Source of the DNA: Hofstenia miamia
Taxonomy: Eukaryota > Xenacoelomorpha > Acoela
Assembly: GCA_004352715.1 (NCBI GenBank)
Contig: SCFE01000077.1
Coordinates: forward strand, 192,150 to 256,149
Reading direction: 5' to 3'
DNA length: 64,000 nucleotides
In this document: positions 25,029 through 37,040 of the stretch, piece by piece
How positions within the stretch are numbered: the stretch's first letter is position 1
Layout: every line of letters begins with the position of its first letter
Made by a program: the position numbers and the translations under genes
Notes under the pieces: generated by a model
Told to the model about the DNA's origin: nothing
The model's input: the letters and a program-made list of their open reading frames with translations, nothing else
The model's database searches: none

Positions 25029-26047
25029 TATATATATATATATATATNNNNNNNNNNNNNNNNNNNNNNNNNNNNNNNNNNNNNNNNNNNNNNNNNNNNN
25101 NNNNNNNNNNNNNNNNNNNNNNNNNNNNNNNNNNNNNNNNNNNNNNNNNNNNNNNNNNNNNNNNNNNNNNNNNNNNNNNNNNNNNNNNNNNNNNNNNNNN
25201 NNNNNNNNNNNNNNNNNNNNNNNNNNNNNNNNNNNNNNNNNNNNNNNNNNNNNNNNNNNNNNNNNNNNNNNNNNNNNNNNNNNNNNNNNNNNNNNNNNNN
25301 NNNNNNNNNNNNNNNNNNNNNNNNNNNNNNNNNNNNNNNNNNNNNNNNNNNNNNNNNNNNNNNNNNNNNNNNNNNNNNNNNNNNNNNNNNNNNNNNNNNN
25401 NNNNNNNNNNNNNNNNNNNNNNNNNNNNNNNNNNNNNNNNNNNNNNNNNNNNNNNNNNNNNNNNNNNNNNNNNNNNNNNNNNNNNNNNNNNNNNNNNNNN
25501 NNNNNNNNNNNNNNNNNNNNNNNNNNNNNNNNNNNNNNNNNNNNNNNNNNNNNNNNNNNNNNNNNNNNNNNNNNNNNNNNNNNNNNNNNNNNNNNNNNNN
25601 NNNNNNNNNNNNNNNNNNNNNNNNNNNNNNNNNNNNNNNNNNNNNNNNNNNNNNNNNNNNNNNNNNNNNNNNNNNNNNNNNNNNNNNNNNNNNNNNNNNN
25701 NNNNNNNNNNNNNNNNNNNNNNNNNNNNNNNNNNNNNNNNNNNNNNNNNNNNNNNNNNNNNNNNNNNNNNNNNNNNNNNNNNNNNNNNNNNNNNNNNNNN
25801 NNNNNNNNNNNNNNNNNNNNNNNNNNNNNNNNNNNNNNNNNNNNNNNNNNNNNNNNNNNNNNNNNNNNNNNNNNNNNNNNNNNNNNNNNNNNNNNNNNNN
25901 NNNNNNNNNNNNNNNNNNNNNNNNNNNNNNNNNNNNNNNNNNNNNNNNNNNNNNNNNNNNNNNNNNNNNNNNNNNNNNNNNNNNNNNNNNNNNNNNNNNN
26001 NNNNNNNNNNNNNNNNNNNNNNNNNNNNNNNNNNNNNNNNNNNNNNN
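25029..26047. other. TA microsatellite edge and assembly gap (1000 N)
   Basis: About 19 bp of TA repeat are followed by exactly 1000 N at 25048-26047. The missing sequence should hold the rest of the reverse transcriptase domain of the element to its right. Confidence 0.98.
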
Positions 26048-27290
26048 ATGTTGTGCTAAAATCTATATATAATGTAGATATGATTTTATTTTCATCAAAT
26101 TCTTTATAGACAATATCTAAATATGATAATAATTGTGCAACAGTTGATCTTTTATAGGTAAAACCAAATTGATTATTTGATAGAGAATTTCTTATGATGG
26201 GATAAAGATTCCAAAATATAATCCTTTCAAATATGAGTCCAATCTTAGGCAAAATACTAATTGGTCTATAGTTCTTAAAAATTTGTTTTACATCCACTTT
26301 TTAAAATTGGTGTAATATAAGATCTTTTCCATATATTTGGAATTGAGCAATTCTGTATGCAATTTTTAAAAAGATTTAAGATATGAACGGAAAGTTCATT
26401 TTTAAATTCATATATAAATTTAGCAGGTATATCATCTAATCCACATCCACTTAGCGTAATCATATCTAAAAGTTTACAAACCATATCTAAGTTTATTTGG
26501 AATTTCATTATATGTTTGTAATTCAAAAGAAGAAAAAATTCGTCGTTTTCTTCGTAAACAGAGGAAAAGTAGTTGTTAAATAAATTGCTAGCATGTAGTG
26601 GAGCTTCTGCAATAATTTCTTCAAAATATATTGGGAGTGGAATGGGTGATTGATTCAGAGATTGTAAAAATTTAAAACATTTATTGATATTTTTTGCAGA
26701 ACACAGACTTTCAATGAATAAAAACTTTATCTAATTCAGCAGATAGAAATACATCGTTACATAATTGATAATAGATTTCATTTGGTTTTAGTAGTTTTTT
26801 TATAAATAATTGCATCTATTAAATAAATGAATTGTGTGAGATGTAAAATATGATTGAAAATCATTTCGTTTATTTCTCTTCTTAGGAACATGTAGTTGAA
26901 TACTTTTAAATAATTCATTGTACCAGAAATTTGTGTATATTTCTGTATCTTTTGACATCTCATTAAACGAAAACAATGAACATAGGTAAAATGCCGTTAG
27001 GTTTTTATGATCTATCAAATTAAACGAAAATTTTGATTTACTAATTGATTTATCATTTATATTAGGAAGTGAAATATTAGTGTTCAGGAATATAATACAA
27101 TGATCAGAGAAGCTTAGCATAGGAGATATGAAACAATTTTCATCATTTTCCAAATTAGTATCATTTATAAATATTAAATCAAGAGTATTTCCATTGATAT
27201 GTGTTGGCTAAAGTATTTAGGTTACCAGCTTGATCAAGTTTATTGCGTAAGTCATTCAATTTTAAATTTATAAGTTATTTAATTTTTTTT
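26048..27290 (-). pseudogene. Non-LTR retrotransposon (CR1/Jockey-like): endonuclease end, linker and RT motifs
   Basis: Read on the minus strand. The C-terminal part of an APE-type endonuclease lies at about 27230-26800 (DLIFINDTN, then FSDHCIIFLNTN, the SDH motif). A linker with GCGLDDIPAKFIYEF and SYITPILKSG is at 26526-26280. The reverse transcriptase begins near 26290 with NYRPISILPKIGLIFERIIF (motif 1) and FGFTYKRSTVAQLLSYL (motif 2). It reaches the motif A aspartate in LYIDFSTT just before the gap. Frameshifts occur near 26285 and 26800. The element encoded its own copying by target-primed reverse transcription, but it is 5' truncated and broken. A second copy of the same family, endonuclease part only, is at 48760-49745. 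Confidence 0.8.
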
Positions 27291-27916
27291 CTACAATTCG
27301 CTTTTGACTAATATCAAAAACAATTAGACAAGTAAAACACCTAACCAATTCTTTGGAGCAAAAAAGTTGGAACAATTTTACTCTTTAACTTTATATTATA
27401 CTGAACACTGAAAATCATTCCTTAATTATTTCTATTTGCAAGCAAGCCACAAAAAATCGTCAATTCTTAATTTCGTATATCATTTGAGGGTATTAAATAA
27501 TTTCTATATTCACATTAGTAATGTCACTGGGTAGAGCTTTAATCACTTATGTATTTAGGCTTATCGCATATTGCACCTATTGATCAATTTTGTTGCTTTG
27601 TTTACAAGTTTAGGTATTTATTTCAACAACAACAAATTCTCCAGAGCCTTGCCGTAAAGTTTGTTAGAGCTTTTCATGCATAACAAACTCCAAAGCAATC
27701 TTGTATCTGGAGATATACAAACTACTTTTTTGAAAGTTTTTTCAAGGTTGAAGGATATTTTATCAATACTCGATCCTTCACAGTTCTGAAATTCAATAGG
27801 CGTTTGCTCGGCTTTCACTTCTAATATAGGACGATTGCGCCAGTACACTATACTATATGCTACCCTGTTAACAAAAATAGTGTCGCTTATTTTAACTCAA
27901 GCTTAAGTTTTAAGAT
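27291..27916. other. Between retrotransposon and hAT fragment; unresolved
   Basis: A minus frame at 27618-27848 (EFQNCEGSSIDKISF, then SPDTRLLWSLLCMKSS) has a protein-like composition but no motif I recognise. It may be leftover mobile-element sequence. Confidence 0.3.
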
Positions 27917-28132
27917 ATGCTTCTCTCTAGTGCTAGTGTAGAGAGATCCTTCATTAACTATTGCAACATTTTAACTCATAAACGTATAAGCATAACAGAA
28001 GAAAGCTTGTCTAAGCATCTATACATTATTATTAATAATTGGCAATTGAATTCACTTTCTTTTGAATTCACATTGTCTTTTGTTTTTGCAGAAAAAGCAG
28101 AATTCTTGGAGACAAAGGAAAGCACAACCTAA
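27917..28132 (+). pseudogene. hAT transposase C-terminal dimerisation domain fragment
   Basis: Residues 4-41 of the open frame read SSASVERSFINYCNILTHKR, then ISITEESLSKHLYI. This is the S-A-x-V-E-R-S-F...K.R..L...L hallmark of the hAT dimerisation domain at the C-terminus of hAT transposases. The RNase H-like catalytic portion is not found upstream, so this is an isolated 3' fragment. Its orientation matches the N-terminal zinc-finger fragment at 29121-29411, but the order is reversed, so the two are separate or rearranged copies. Confidence 0.75.
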
Positions 28133-28161
28133 TTTGTTCAATTTTTGCAAGCAAATTATCG

Positions 28162-28693
28162 GAACACCAGTAATTTTATATTTTCATAAAATCGTACCCA
28201 CCGTCCAAAAGTTATCAACTTTCATAATTCTGCTTAGTGAGAGCCCACCTATATGCATACTATGTTAAAAAAATTAAGGCTCATAAATAGCATTTGATGA
28301 ATTTAAGACAAGTTGCTCATCATCATATAGTTCCAAAATAAAATCCAAAGCGACAATAATTCCGTAAGTATCCACTTCTCAACCGCTCTACTTGATGCAT
28401 TCAAAACGTAGAATTTTGTTGTTATAGAACACCAGTAATTTTATATTTTCATAAAATCGTACCCACCGTCCAAAAGTTATCAACTTTCATAATTCTGCTT
28501 AGTGAGAGCCCACCTATATGCATACTATGTTAAAAAATTAAGGCTCATAAATAGCATTTGATGAATTTAAGACAAGTTGCTCATCATCATCATATAGTTC
28601 CAAAATAAAATCCAAAGCGACAATAATTCCGTAAGTATCCACTTCTCAACCGCTCTACTTGATGCATTCAAAACGTAGAATTTTGTTGTTATA
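28162..28693. repeat. Near-identical tandem duplication, 265 bp and 267 bp
   Basis: Copy 1 (28162-28426) and copy 2 (28427-28693) both begin GAACACCAGTAATTTTATA. They differ visibly only by one A in a poly-A run and one extra CAT in a (CAT)n tract. A third start (GAACACCAG at 28694) then diverges. Such similarity means either a very recent duplication or a misassembly. Confidence 0.9.
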
Positions 28694-29120
28694 GAACACC
28701 AGCATTGGATTAACCACCAAGGAAAATATATACGTGCTTTTGCCATCAATGCAAGGGGCAACAAAGAGATGTTCATAGTCGCATTTTCATTGTTAGCATA
28801 GTATTGAATGAAAGTATTCGAGTTGTTTAGACGTTTCAGATCTCAATGTTGACTCGTTTAAAATAATTTATTTCACATTTTCTTTTCTGAAGTATCATCT
28901 TAAGCGTCCATATTTCCAAAAGAATCACATCAATTCATCATCTCTATCATGACAAGTAACTGCAAATGCAATAAATACTTTAGCTATTTCAGATGTCACA
29001 CGCAGGTTCAACAAGTACATTTTCTGAAATAGAAATGCACTGCAAAAAATGGTAGTGTAGCCGGCCATGGTGATGATGATGAAGTAAATAACACTATGAC
29101 AACTGATTCAAGGTTGGTGC
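28694..29120. other. AT-rich stretch, nothing firm
   Basis: No supported feature beyond the start of a third duplication unit. Confidence 0.4.
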
Positions 29121-29411
29121 TTGATATCACTGCTGATGATATTGATTATTATTGTATCGCTTATGGACCCAATGACTAACATCATAGTGCATCTTTCGCG
29201 AAGTCTAAAAGCAATTTCAGTCATATCCAATCAGAAATTTTTTGTGGCACCAACCAATTGTGGGAAATACAAGAGGAAGTTTTTAATGTATTCACAATCA
29301 ACAAAATGCGTTTATTGTTTGTGTGTAAAGTGTTTGCTTCAAATTTTTTCAAATTTTTCTAGAAGAGGAAAGATATATAGAGAAGTTCAATGGGATAGGA
29401 TGCTTGGGTAA
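29121..29411 (+). pseudogene. hAT transposase N-terminal TTF-type zinc-finger fragment
   Basis: The frame contains RKFLMYSQSTKCVYCLCVKC, which matches the conserved R-x-W-L-x-Y-S...CxxC..C core of the TTF-type zinc finger found near the N-terminus of many hAT transposases. The Trp is replaced by Phe. Residues before it have little similarity and the reading is lost after about 29411. It is a non-functional remnant; no catalytic domain follows. Confidence 0.55.
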
Positions 29412-30732
29412 CACCTCAGGGAATGGAATGGAGATGAATTCTCGCCACATCACATTTATGATTTGTTGGGCTAGTCCTGGTATTATATGCTCAATTATAG
29501 GGAGTAATATAGACTTCCAAATCCAAAGAGAGACGGCATCGAATCCTATTTTTATTTGTGACCATATCTAGTGATATCCATCTCAAAAGTTAGTGCATAA
29601 CTATTGCTATTATTACTGCTTCTCATTATCGAAGATAGTTCCTCTGCATCAAACTGAATTTGTAAAACTTAAAAAACTTGTCACAGTATTTTTTCTCAAA
29701 TTTCTGATTTTCTAAATGAGCAATCAGCTTGGTACATTAACTCACTAAACAATGCTTAATTAAACCTCCGCAATTCGTAAGAAGATAGCGATTTTGAATA
29801 ATATATATTTATATTGCATGAAATTCTAAAATAAATCTAATGTTAGCATGCTTTATTGTATATTTAATATTTGATCTTTCTTAATTTTCTTAATGAAAAT
29901 TGCTTCACCGATTTTTGGATAGTTTGATCTTATTAAAGGAAGATCTTAGTAGTAAAGGATTTCCTCATCTTAAATCAGTTCTACTGACTTGCTTCGTCAT
30001 TCTTCCAGATTCGAACATAAATTAGAACTAAGAAAATAATATAACTTAAAGATACATTTTATCAAAATCTCAATGGCAGTGATTTGTCTTCAATGCCCAC
30101 AGTTTGGAGATTTTCATGATATACAGCGCATTTTCTGGAAGACCATAGAAATTCGATTTGGCATCGGAATTATTTGCAAGCTTTCGCAAAAGAAGTTTAC
30201 CTCTCCCTATGGCCTTCCCTTTGACCTCCTACATCCTATTCTGTTTTCAGCGCTCGGAATAGATCTACAATTTTGCACCAAGCATCGGCATGTGTATATG
30301 TATATTAATAGATGTGGTAGTGATTAATTTATTTTTTATAGTTAAAAGTTAATTAATAGTTAACTTTTTATTTAATCGAAATTCTGCGCTAATAATTATT
30401 GACAAAACTGAGTTAAAAGGGAATAGATGTTTTCCTTTTGAAATAATTTCAAATAATCAGTCAAGTGACGAACGCGTCTTTTTAACAATGTAACCAACAC
30501 AACTACGTGCAATGAATATAATTGGAAGTTGTTGTAAAAAACCTAAATTCAAAATTTAAAATACTTAAGAAAAACTGTAAAACAACAATAATGCTAATTT
30601 TCAGATAAACTATGACCTCGCTAAAGCAAAGATTTACTTGAATTATACTTGAATTTATCCTTGATCGCTGAATCTAAAAGCAAAACCGCACATGAAGAGG
30701 TATCTAAGATATGACGGTTATTCAATAAAGTC
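29412..30732. other. AT-rich stretch with one GC-richer island
   Basis: Around 30073-30300 GC rises and an 84-codon plus frame is open (MAVICLQCPQFGDFHDIQRI...). No domain is recognised and there is no splice context, so it is left as an unassigned island. Confidence 0.35.
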
Positions 30733-30740
30733 AGCCAAAC

Positions 30741-32282
30741 AAAAGATGGAAGCAATACCCTGAATTGGCAATCATGACAATTTGGTTCCGGTCCCTCTGA
30801 CCAGAGTTGACCGCTCAAGTACCCAAGTTACCCTCATGTGGGTACCGGCTTTGACCGGTTGACACGTTATAAAGTAGCTGTTTTGATCGCTTAACCTGGT
30901 TTCACCGTATTTATAGGTTCAATTCTCTTTTTGACAGGTTGTGACCGGCATTGCTACTTCAGTTCATACTTTTTTGCATTGCATAATTCCTTTGTACAGT
31001 TGAAAGAACGTGTATTTAGCACATTAGTGTTTCAGTTATCGGATTTACCATAAACATCTCATTGTTCATTCAAAGGCACAAACCAAACAATCGAGGCAAA
31101 TCACCCATTGCTTTGAATGTTGCAAATTTTAACAACGTGTTCTGTTTGAGTATTGTTAACACTATGTAAGTAATTATTCCGTGATAGATTTTTTAGTTTA
31201 ATGGCTCTCTGTGATTACCTCCAAACATCGATTTGATGATTTTGAATCTTAATTTTAAGTCTAATTAATAGGCATGACTTAACTACCGTAGCGATCCGGA
31301 AATCAAAATAACCCCTTCAATGTCGGGGTTACTCAAACAATGTTTAACCATGTAAAACATCTGGCGACCTCAGGCACGCAGAGTGCTGATCTGTGTTGAG
31401 TCTTATAAGCAGAGTGAAGCCGAAAGCCGAACTTCAATTGAGAGGGTTGCACCTTTCCTGCTTTGGCCAACCAAGGCTACTAACGATTGTAACATAGAAA
31501 GCACCTGCTGGCTCAGCTAACTGTGACACAGCAAAGCTGCCTCACAGGAAATGGACATCAAATTCTGGCCTTGGCATATCTCACAGGCCAGAAACAAAAA
31601 GTTATCATTGCATGACTGCCCCATGAGACGCACCTTCTACCCTGGTGTTTTACATCCACTGTAGGTGCGGAACTCATCGCGGCCATCGCGTGTTAGCTCA
31701 GCGCCACCCTTCTGGATCGGCTTTCGCCTTTCTTAAGATAAGCATTCCGGTACGAGTAGTTAATTAAGCGTGACGTTTACTCTGAAAATGTAATCTAATA
31801 ATGAATTATGGGATCTTATTCGCTTGTTCCTTTAATGCACAGTGGACATGTTTACTAACAGTTCCAAATCTACAATTACGATTCATTTGCAATATATAAC
31901 GGTAAAAGTAAAAAGAAGAGTTATAATTAAATATGGTATTATTATTTAGATACTTAGATTCTTAGAGCTCTTATTACAGAATTTATACCAATGAATTGAC
32001 ATTCAATGTTGAAATGGCACTATTACGTTATGTACTTTAAAAAGACGACTTTGACCAACGTTAGTGTATTGTAATAAACTTTTTTGGAAATTACACCGTA
32101 TTTACAATCATATTTTAGTAAATACAATTACGGTAATTGTCACGTGCTTTCGCAGCTTGGAATTTGAGAGGTTCCCAGCCTAAATTAGCTGACCGGTATG
32201 ATCAGAGACATCTCAAAGTGACCGGTTTTAAACGATGAAGTGAAATTAGGGGTGACCAGATACCGACCGGCTTTCATCTCTG
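30741..32282. mobile_element. Non-autonomous hAT element with perfect 8 bp target duplication and GC-rich core
   Basis: A 1542 bp element flanked on both sides by AGCCAAAC (30733-30740 and 32283-32290). The right end, read inward, is CAGAGATGAAAGCCGGTCGG, a hAT-style terminus. The left end, AAAAGATGGAAGCAATACCC, is a decayed form. Subterminal GACCGGT/ACCGGC words occur several times at both ends (about 30846-30860, 30949, 32190, 32220, 32262), as in many hAT elements. No transposase reading frame is visible. The core at about 31270-31760 is close to 50% GC, unlike the rest of the window, and is listed separately. Confidence 0.65.
31270..31760. other. GC-rich core of unknown origin inside the hAT element
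   Basis: About 490 bp with much higher GC than its surroundings. It contains short hairpins such as TAACCCC...GGGGTTA near 31300, and stops in every frame, so it is not a protein gene. It does not look like rRNA or a complete tRNA to me. It may be captured genomic sequence or a structured transcript. Confidence 0.4.
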
Positions 32283-32290
32283 AGCCAAAC

Positions 32291-35150
32291 CTTTTAATTT
32301 TTGGTTCTTTGAAAGTAATATACAGCATTTAAAGGTTAAATCTGCAACAGTAGGCATTGATAAGCGTAATTCTTTAGAAAAAATACCCAAACAAAGACAA
32401 AATTATATTTCGTAATTCAAATGCTTGAAACTAAACAAATAATAAATGAAAAACAAGAAATAATCAGAAAGGAAACACTGCATATGATTACATTGTGAAC
32501 TATTTCGCTATATCATGAATTTTCGGGTCACATTGATTAAAACTCAGAAGAATTTATCACGAAGTGTTTACAAACCTTAGTGAAAAGGTAGCAATATATT
32601 CGTACATTAGCTTTATTCAGTTAACTCATAGTGGCGGCAATTGAATGAAGAAACTAATAACGATTTTTTGTTTAAAAGTAATGAAATTGTTCTCAACTAC
32701 TCTTTCTGTTACTGTCCCTTATTTCAATTTTCTTAAAAAGACTTTTAACATTGGTTGTTATTTTATTGACATTAAAATATTTAATTGAAAAGGTAAAATA
32801 GCTGCTGAAGGATATTCAGAAGAAAATAATGTTTCTTCGGCTGAGAGGACTACTTTGGGCGTTCATTCATTGAAAAATATATTCTTTACTTCGCGCATAA
32901 AAATGGCAATTTAAAACTGTCTAATTTTAGAAGCTTTCTGTTGAAGACTGGAATGAGAAACGCAGAAAAGCCTTCAAACTTTCTCCTCCAATGGATATAT
33001 ATTAAAGAGTTAAATTTAGCGTTGTTTTAATCGTGATGTGGGGAAGCAATTAACGATGAATGCAATTCCAATGACTCTCAGTATAATTAAAACGTAAACT
33101 ACTAAAAATTATGATTTTATTAGCTCTCATTGAATTTCAATTAATGTTTAAAATTACAAATTAAGGTGTCAATCAAAGTTATTCTGCATGTGAATTTAAA
33201 CCGCAAGCCGAAGGCAAAGGATGAAGAGCACCCACCCACATTAATTTGCGACCAGTTTTCATATAATATTTTTGCTAGATCACACTTTCATTAAGTCATA
33301 AATCTATTGGTCTGAAGCGAAAAACAATAGTTTGTGCAAAGCATCAAAAGGGTATCTGAAATGATCCGAAACGATTTTGGGATTGTTTTGGGTTCAGATA
33401 ATAAAATAAGCATTTTATTGTTGTGATTTTTCCCTATGCTGTATACTCTTTTTGCTTGCTCAATTTTGTTTTGTTTATGTAGTAAATTTTCATGTACGTT
33501 ATTTCATGAACTTTCGGACTAGGTTCAAACATCTAACTTTCGCCGCAGATTCGAGCATTGATTCTTTGGTGGAGGACGCGATTTGCTTTTGGGTGGGATT
33601 TATATTTTTGTAGATGTTTACATTCTTGAAGTTAATGAGTAATGTTATGGTATCTTTGACTTTATTTCTCCATAACAACATCTTAAGAAGTTAATATTTA
33701 CTAGACTAAGGATTGTGAGGCTTAATATTTTATGGTAATTGTTTTATCTTTCAGTGTGGAAGCTACGAAATTTTTGCATCATAATTTGCTGCAAACTCAA
33801 TCAAGAAATTTCATACAAACAATGAAAATAGTGTATAAGCACGATTTTCTGATTAAGGCCATTCTGAACTCTTCAGAAACTATAAAAGTATTACATAAGT
33901 ATATTGGTTTTTAATCTTTAATAATTTTTAACAGCATTTCATTCTTAACCTAATTGATCAAAGTTGAAAATCTCAAGGCAGAACTCGTGATGGTTATAGA
34001 TTATGTAGCTAATTGATTAATTTACAAAGGCCCTCTCAAGTTGAAACAATAATTTGTTTCTAACATTCGAAAACAAAAGGGTAGATCTATTAACATTATA
34101 GGAACTTAGTTAAGTACTATGGGTTGGGATGCATAGTGCGAAATGTTCAACACCTGGTAGAACATAATGAACCTTTAAGTTTTTATTCGATTCAATTTCT
34201 TTGCCCCGATCCATATTTAGCAAATACATTGTAAGCTTATATCAAGCATATGCTCAGTTCTATCCTACGTAACCCATCTTCATCCGACCGAAGTTTCAAA
34301 TCTGCATACTTCACTGGTAGAAAACTATTTAATTTTATATCAAACATTGTTTCGATCGTTCATTTCTAGTAACGGAGTGTTAAATAGTTATCTACAAATA
34401 TAAGTATTTTAAAATATTAGTTCACAATCTACTTCTAGTTTTTGAAAAAGAAAAAAATTTTTTGCTGATATGAATTTTCATTTGAATAAGTCTCTCATAT
34501 TAATGCCCTCACAGAGATTCCATAAAGGGATTTTGTTGTTTACAGTTGCGTTAAGCTTTCCTTAAACTATAATGAGATGGTGCAGATGGCCTTATGCGGT
34601 TTAAGTAAGCCATGGCTTGCATGTAAATCTTGCTTAATGTGTTTCAGAAAGATTAGAGTCCATAGTATGAATGACATTTCATATAAAATAAAAGAAGAGA
34701 TAATATAGAAAATCGAAGAAAACATTTACATTTTATAACTGCTATCCCTTGAATTTTTTGAGATATTATTTGTTTTTATAAGACTAAAATTGTATAAATA
34801 AACACTCCTTTTGTTTCAATACCCTAATATATTGTGAATCTTAGAGATTGGTTACTTGTAGCATTCGTATTATTCAAAGCTCAATATTATATTTATAAAA
34901 TAAACTAAAATTCATGCGTTATATTTAAGTTCAAAACGATGACTGAGGTTTACCCATTTCTGAGAAGAAAGATCAAATTATCTAACAATGACCTAAATTT
35001 ATATTTCAAAGTTCTTTATCTAGGAGTAATATTTGTACAAGTATTGATAAAAAAACTGTTCAAAAAAATGAAAATCCTAGCAGAAAATTTTTCATAAAAT
35101 CATAATCTTTATAATAAATTTAAGTGTAAAAGATATATTCAGTTGCATTT
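32291..35150. other. AT-rich stretch, no gene seen
   Basis: The open frames at 33499-33681 (-) and 33732-33914 (+) are short and without motifs. No repeat boundary was found. Confidence 0.5.
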
Positions 35151-35154
35151 ATAT

Positions 35155-35185
<31 letters not shown>
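35151..35185. repeat. (TA)n microsatellite
   Basis: TA tract into which the mariner terminus at 35186 is set. Confidence 0.9.
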
Positions 35186-35302
35186 CAGGGTGAGTCAAAA
35201 GTTTCTAAAGAATTTATTCAGCTGTAATGAATATAAAAAAGCATCATCAACGAAAAATCTGTATATATTTAAAAAGTTCAGAAAATGAATATTTTAAAAG
35301 GA

Positions 35303-35602
35303 TCAAAGGATGTGTTGAAAATGTCCTCCGTTTTGCTCCACGAGAGCTTGAAGTCTGAGTTGAAAATTGTCAATGGCCGCCGCCGTCGTTTCGGTCGTGA
35401 TCCGTGAAATTGCAGAACAAATTCGTCGCTGAAGTTCTTCCAAATTCTGAGGCTTTTGGCAGTGATACACTTTGGATTGAAGGTCACCCCAAAGCCAAAA
35501 GTCACACGGATTCAAATCCGGTGACCGCGCAGGCCAGGGCTGAGGAAAATGTCGGCTTATCACGCGTTGCGAACCGAAGTGATCCAGAAGAAATTGCTTC
35601 AC
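35303..35602 (-). pseudogene. Mariner 2 transposase C-terminal catalytic fragment
   Basis: About 99 codons open to TGA at 35303. The start is WPARSPDLNPCDFWLWGDL, which carries the third acidic residue of the catalytic triad (Asp in the CDF position). The C-terminal LVEQNGGHFQHIL is the typical end of this transposase family. The first two catalytic acids and roughly 170 residues between this and the N-terminal piece are absent, so no active enzyme can be made. Confidence 0.85.
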
Positions 35603-35769
35603 TGATTTTCAAACTTTTTCACCAAATTGGAGACACTAGCCAGAGAAAAAGGGTCCCTTATCAATTGCCGCTTCTGTTTAAACATTCTCATAGCTGATGT
35701 CGCTGATTCTCCACTCAGATAATAACATTTAATAATGTCGATTCGGTCCGACAAATCAATATGGCTCAT
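35599..35769 (-). pseudogene. Mariner 2 transposase N-terminal HTH fragment
   Basis: ATG at 35769 opens 56 codons ending in TGA at 35599. It includes LSDRIDIIKCYYLSGES and MFKQKRQLIRDPFS, the DUF4817-like DNA-binding region found at the start of many arthropod mariner-type transposases, and ends LVKKFENQ. It stops abruptly where the C-terminal fragment begins in another frame. Confidence 0.75.
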
Positions 35770-35920
35770 GGCTCTCTCGTCAGTTCACTGCTGCAGAGCT
35801 CGCGTCCTTTCAAAATGATTTTAAGTCTGATGAAATGAATTTAAAGTCTGATTTTAAAATGATTTTATGATCTTCATTCAAATATCGATATGACAATGAC
35901 GTTTCTTTAACATTGAATNA

Positions 35921-35944
35921 TATATAATATATATATATATATAT
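35921..35944. repeat. TA microsatellite with a single N beside it
   Basis: N at 35919 followed by TA repeats. It may mark an assembly join between the mariner 2 and mariner 1 sequences. Confidence 0.8.
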
Positions 35945-36596
35945 CCGTGATAGTTGCCTCTTTTGAGCCAATTGTAGGCGAACATGTGTCTGCTGAATAC
36001 CCAGATAATTGTCTTTGTTTACTGTAGGGATATCTGGTATCTGGTAAAATTTTAATAGTTTACCGGATAATATATTCTGAAATAAAACTTGATTTAAAAA
36101 TTGAATTATCGAGAAAAAGCTATATTTTTTCCATGATATGGAAGTTGTCATTCCAAAAAATGTTTTTCTGACATTTCAGGACGTAGTTTATCTAATTTTT
36201 ATATATTTTCATTCAATATTAATTGAAAACTGAGGTTGTTCTTCATTAATAATTAGAGCAACTCAAAGTCATAAACGTAATATTTTTCTGTCGGTCTATT
36301 TTGCAGTCTTCTTAAAATGAGATGGCTTTTGGACCTAGGGTGCAGTTAAATAGGAAATTATAAAGTCATAATTGCATATTTTGTTTTTTGAAAAATGCGG
36401 TCATATTTGTGGCTAAAATGTCATGAATGTCATATTTTGGCATAGTTTCATTAAATTTAGAAAAAAACTTAAAAATTAATGCTGGAATGTGACTGCATTA
36501 AATAATTTGAACTAGAATATTCATTCAATTTTAATTAATTACTAACTAATTGCTGACCCGACCCAGTGATCGACGTGTTTCTTGTACTAGCCATGT

Positions 36597-36854
36597 ATGC
36601 TAGCAGCTGAAACTATATTAAAGGAACTATATACATTATTATTTCATGGATTTAGCGAGGCACATGTGTCGCAGAACTGTGCCATACGTATTCACGCAAA
36701 ATATATGAGGGTTGACAATCTAATTGCTTCAATTAAGACTGCTATTATAAAAAATCAAAGTTTTTCAATGTTTGCCAGAGTTGAAATTCCAACAGATGTT
36801 GTTATTACTCTCACCCTTGATCTTGCAAATGATAACTGTGAAATAATCGCTTAA
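36597..36854 (+). pseudogene. hAT transposase internal fragment
   Basis: Open frame with FSEAHVSQNCAIRIHAKYMR, then VDNLIASIKTAIIKN and FARVEIPTDVVIT. This matches the segment of hAT transposases just before the TRW motif (conserved RVDNLI.S.K...KN..R...F). Normally a Trp-rich stretch and the long alpha-helical insertion domain would follow; here the frame ends at 36854 and most of the catalytic domain is missing. It belongs to the element at 36025-37361. Confidence 0.7.
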
Positions 36855-36922
36855 ATAAGTCACACTTAAAAAAATACCGATTTCATAAACATTTAATCGA
36901 AATTGTATACGAAGTTACGAAA

Positions 36923-37040
36923 ATGTCAAGCAACATCTGCTACAGTTGAGAGATGCTTCTCTATGTTGAGAAAACTCTTGGCCTATTACAGAAATCTTAA
37001 CCACAGTAATATATGAAAATTTATGTCCTGTTATTATAAA
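36923..37040 (+). pseudogene. hAT transposase dimerisation-domain fragment
   Basis: Reads ATSATVERCFSMLRKLLAYY, then RNLNHSNI, an in-frame stop, and KFMSCYYKL. This is the hAT C-terminal dimerisation motif (SA.VERSFS.L..LL...R) with Cys for Ser. It is separated from the upstream fragment by only about 70 bp, showing that a large internal part has been deleted. Confidence 0.75.

Larger units (their letters stand above)
35186..35840 (-). mobile_element. Mariner-type element 2 (DUF4817 transposase family), internally deleted
   Basis: The 3' terminus starts CAGGGTGAGTCAAAAG at 35186, next to TA. On the minus strand the transposase N-terminus (35769-35599) and C-terminus (35602-35303) are both intact pieces but abut out of frame, so the middle is missing. 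The matching 5' terminal repeat is not recognisable beyond 35840, where the sequence degenerates towards a TA tract and an N at 35919. Compared with the neighbouring mariner 1 its reading frames are fresh, implying later insertion. Confidence 0.75.

Noticed and set aside
30073-30327. 84-codon plus frame in a GC-richer island
   Set aside because: No motif, no splice sites and no upstream signal; kept only as an unassigned island.
31680-31710. tRNA A-box-like TTAGCTCAG inside the GC-rich core
   Set aside because: No B box, no cloverleaf and no poly-A tail, so neither tRNA nor SINE is supported.
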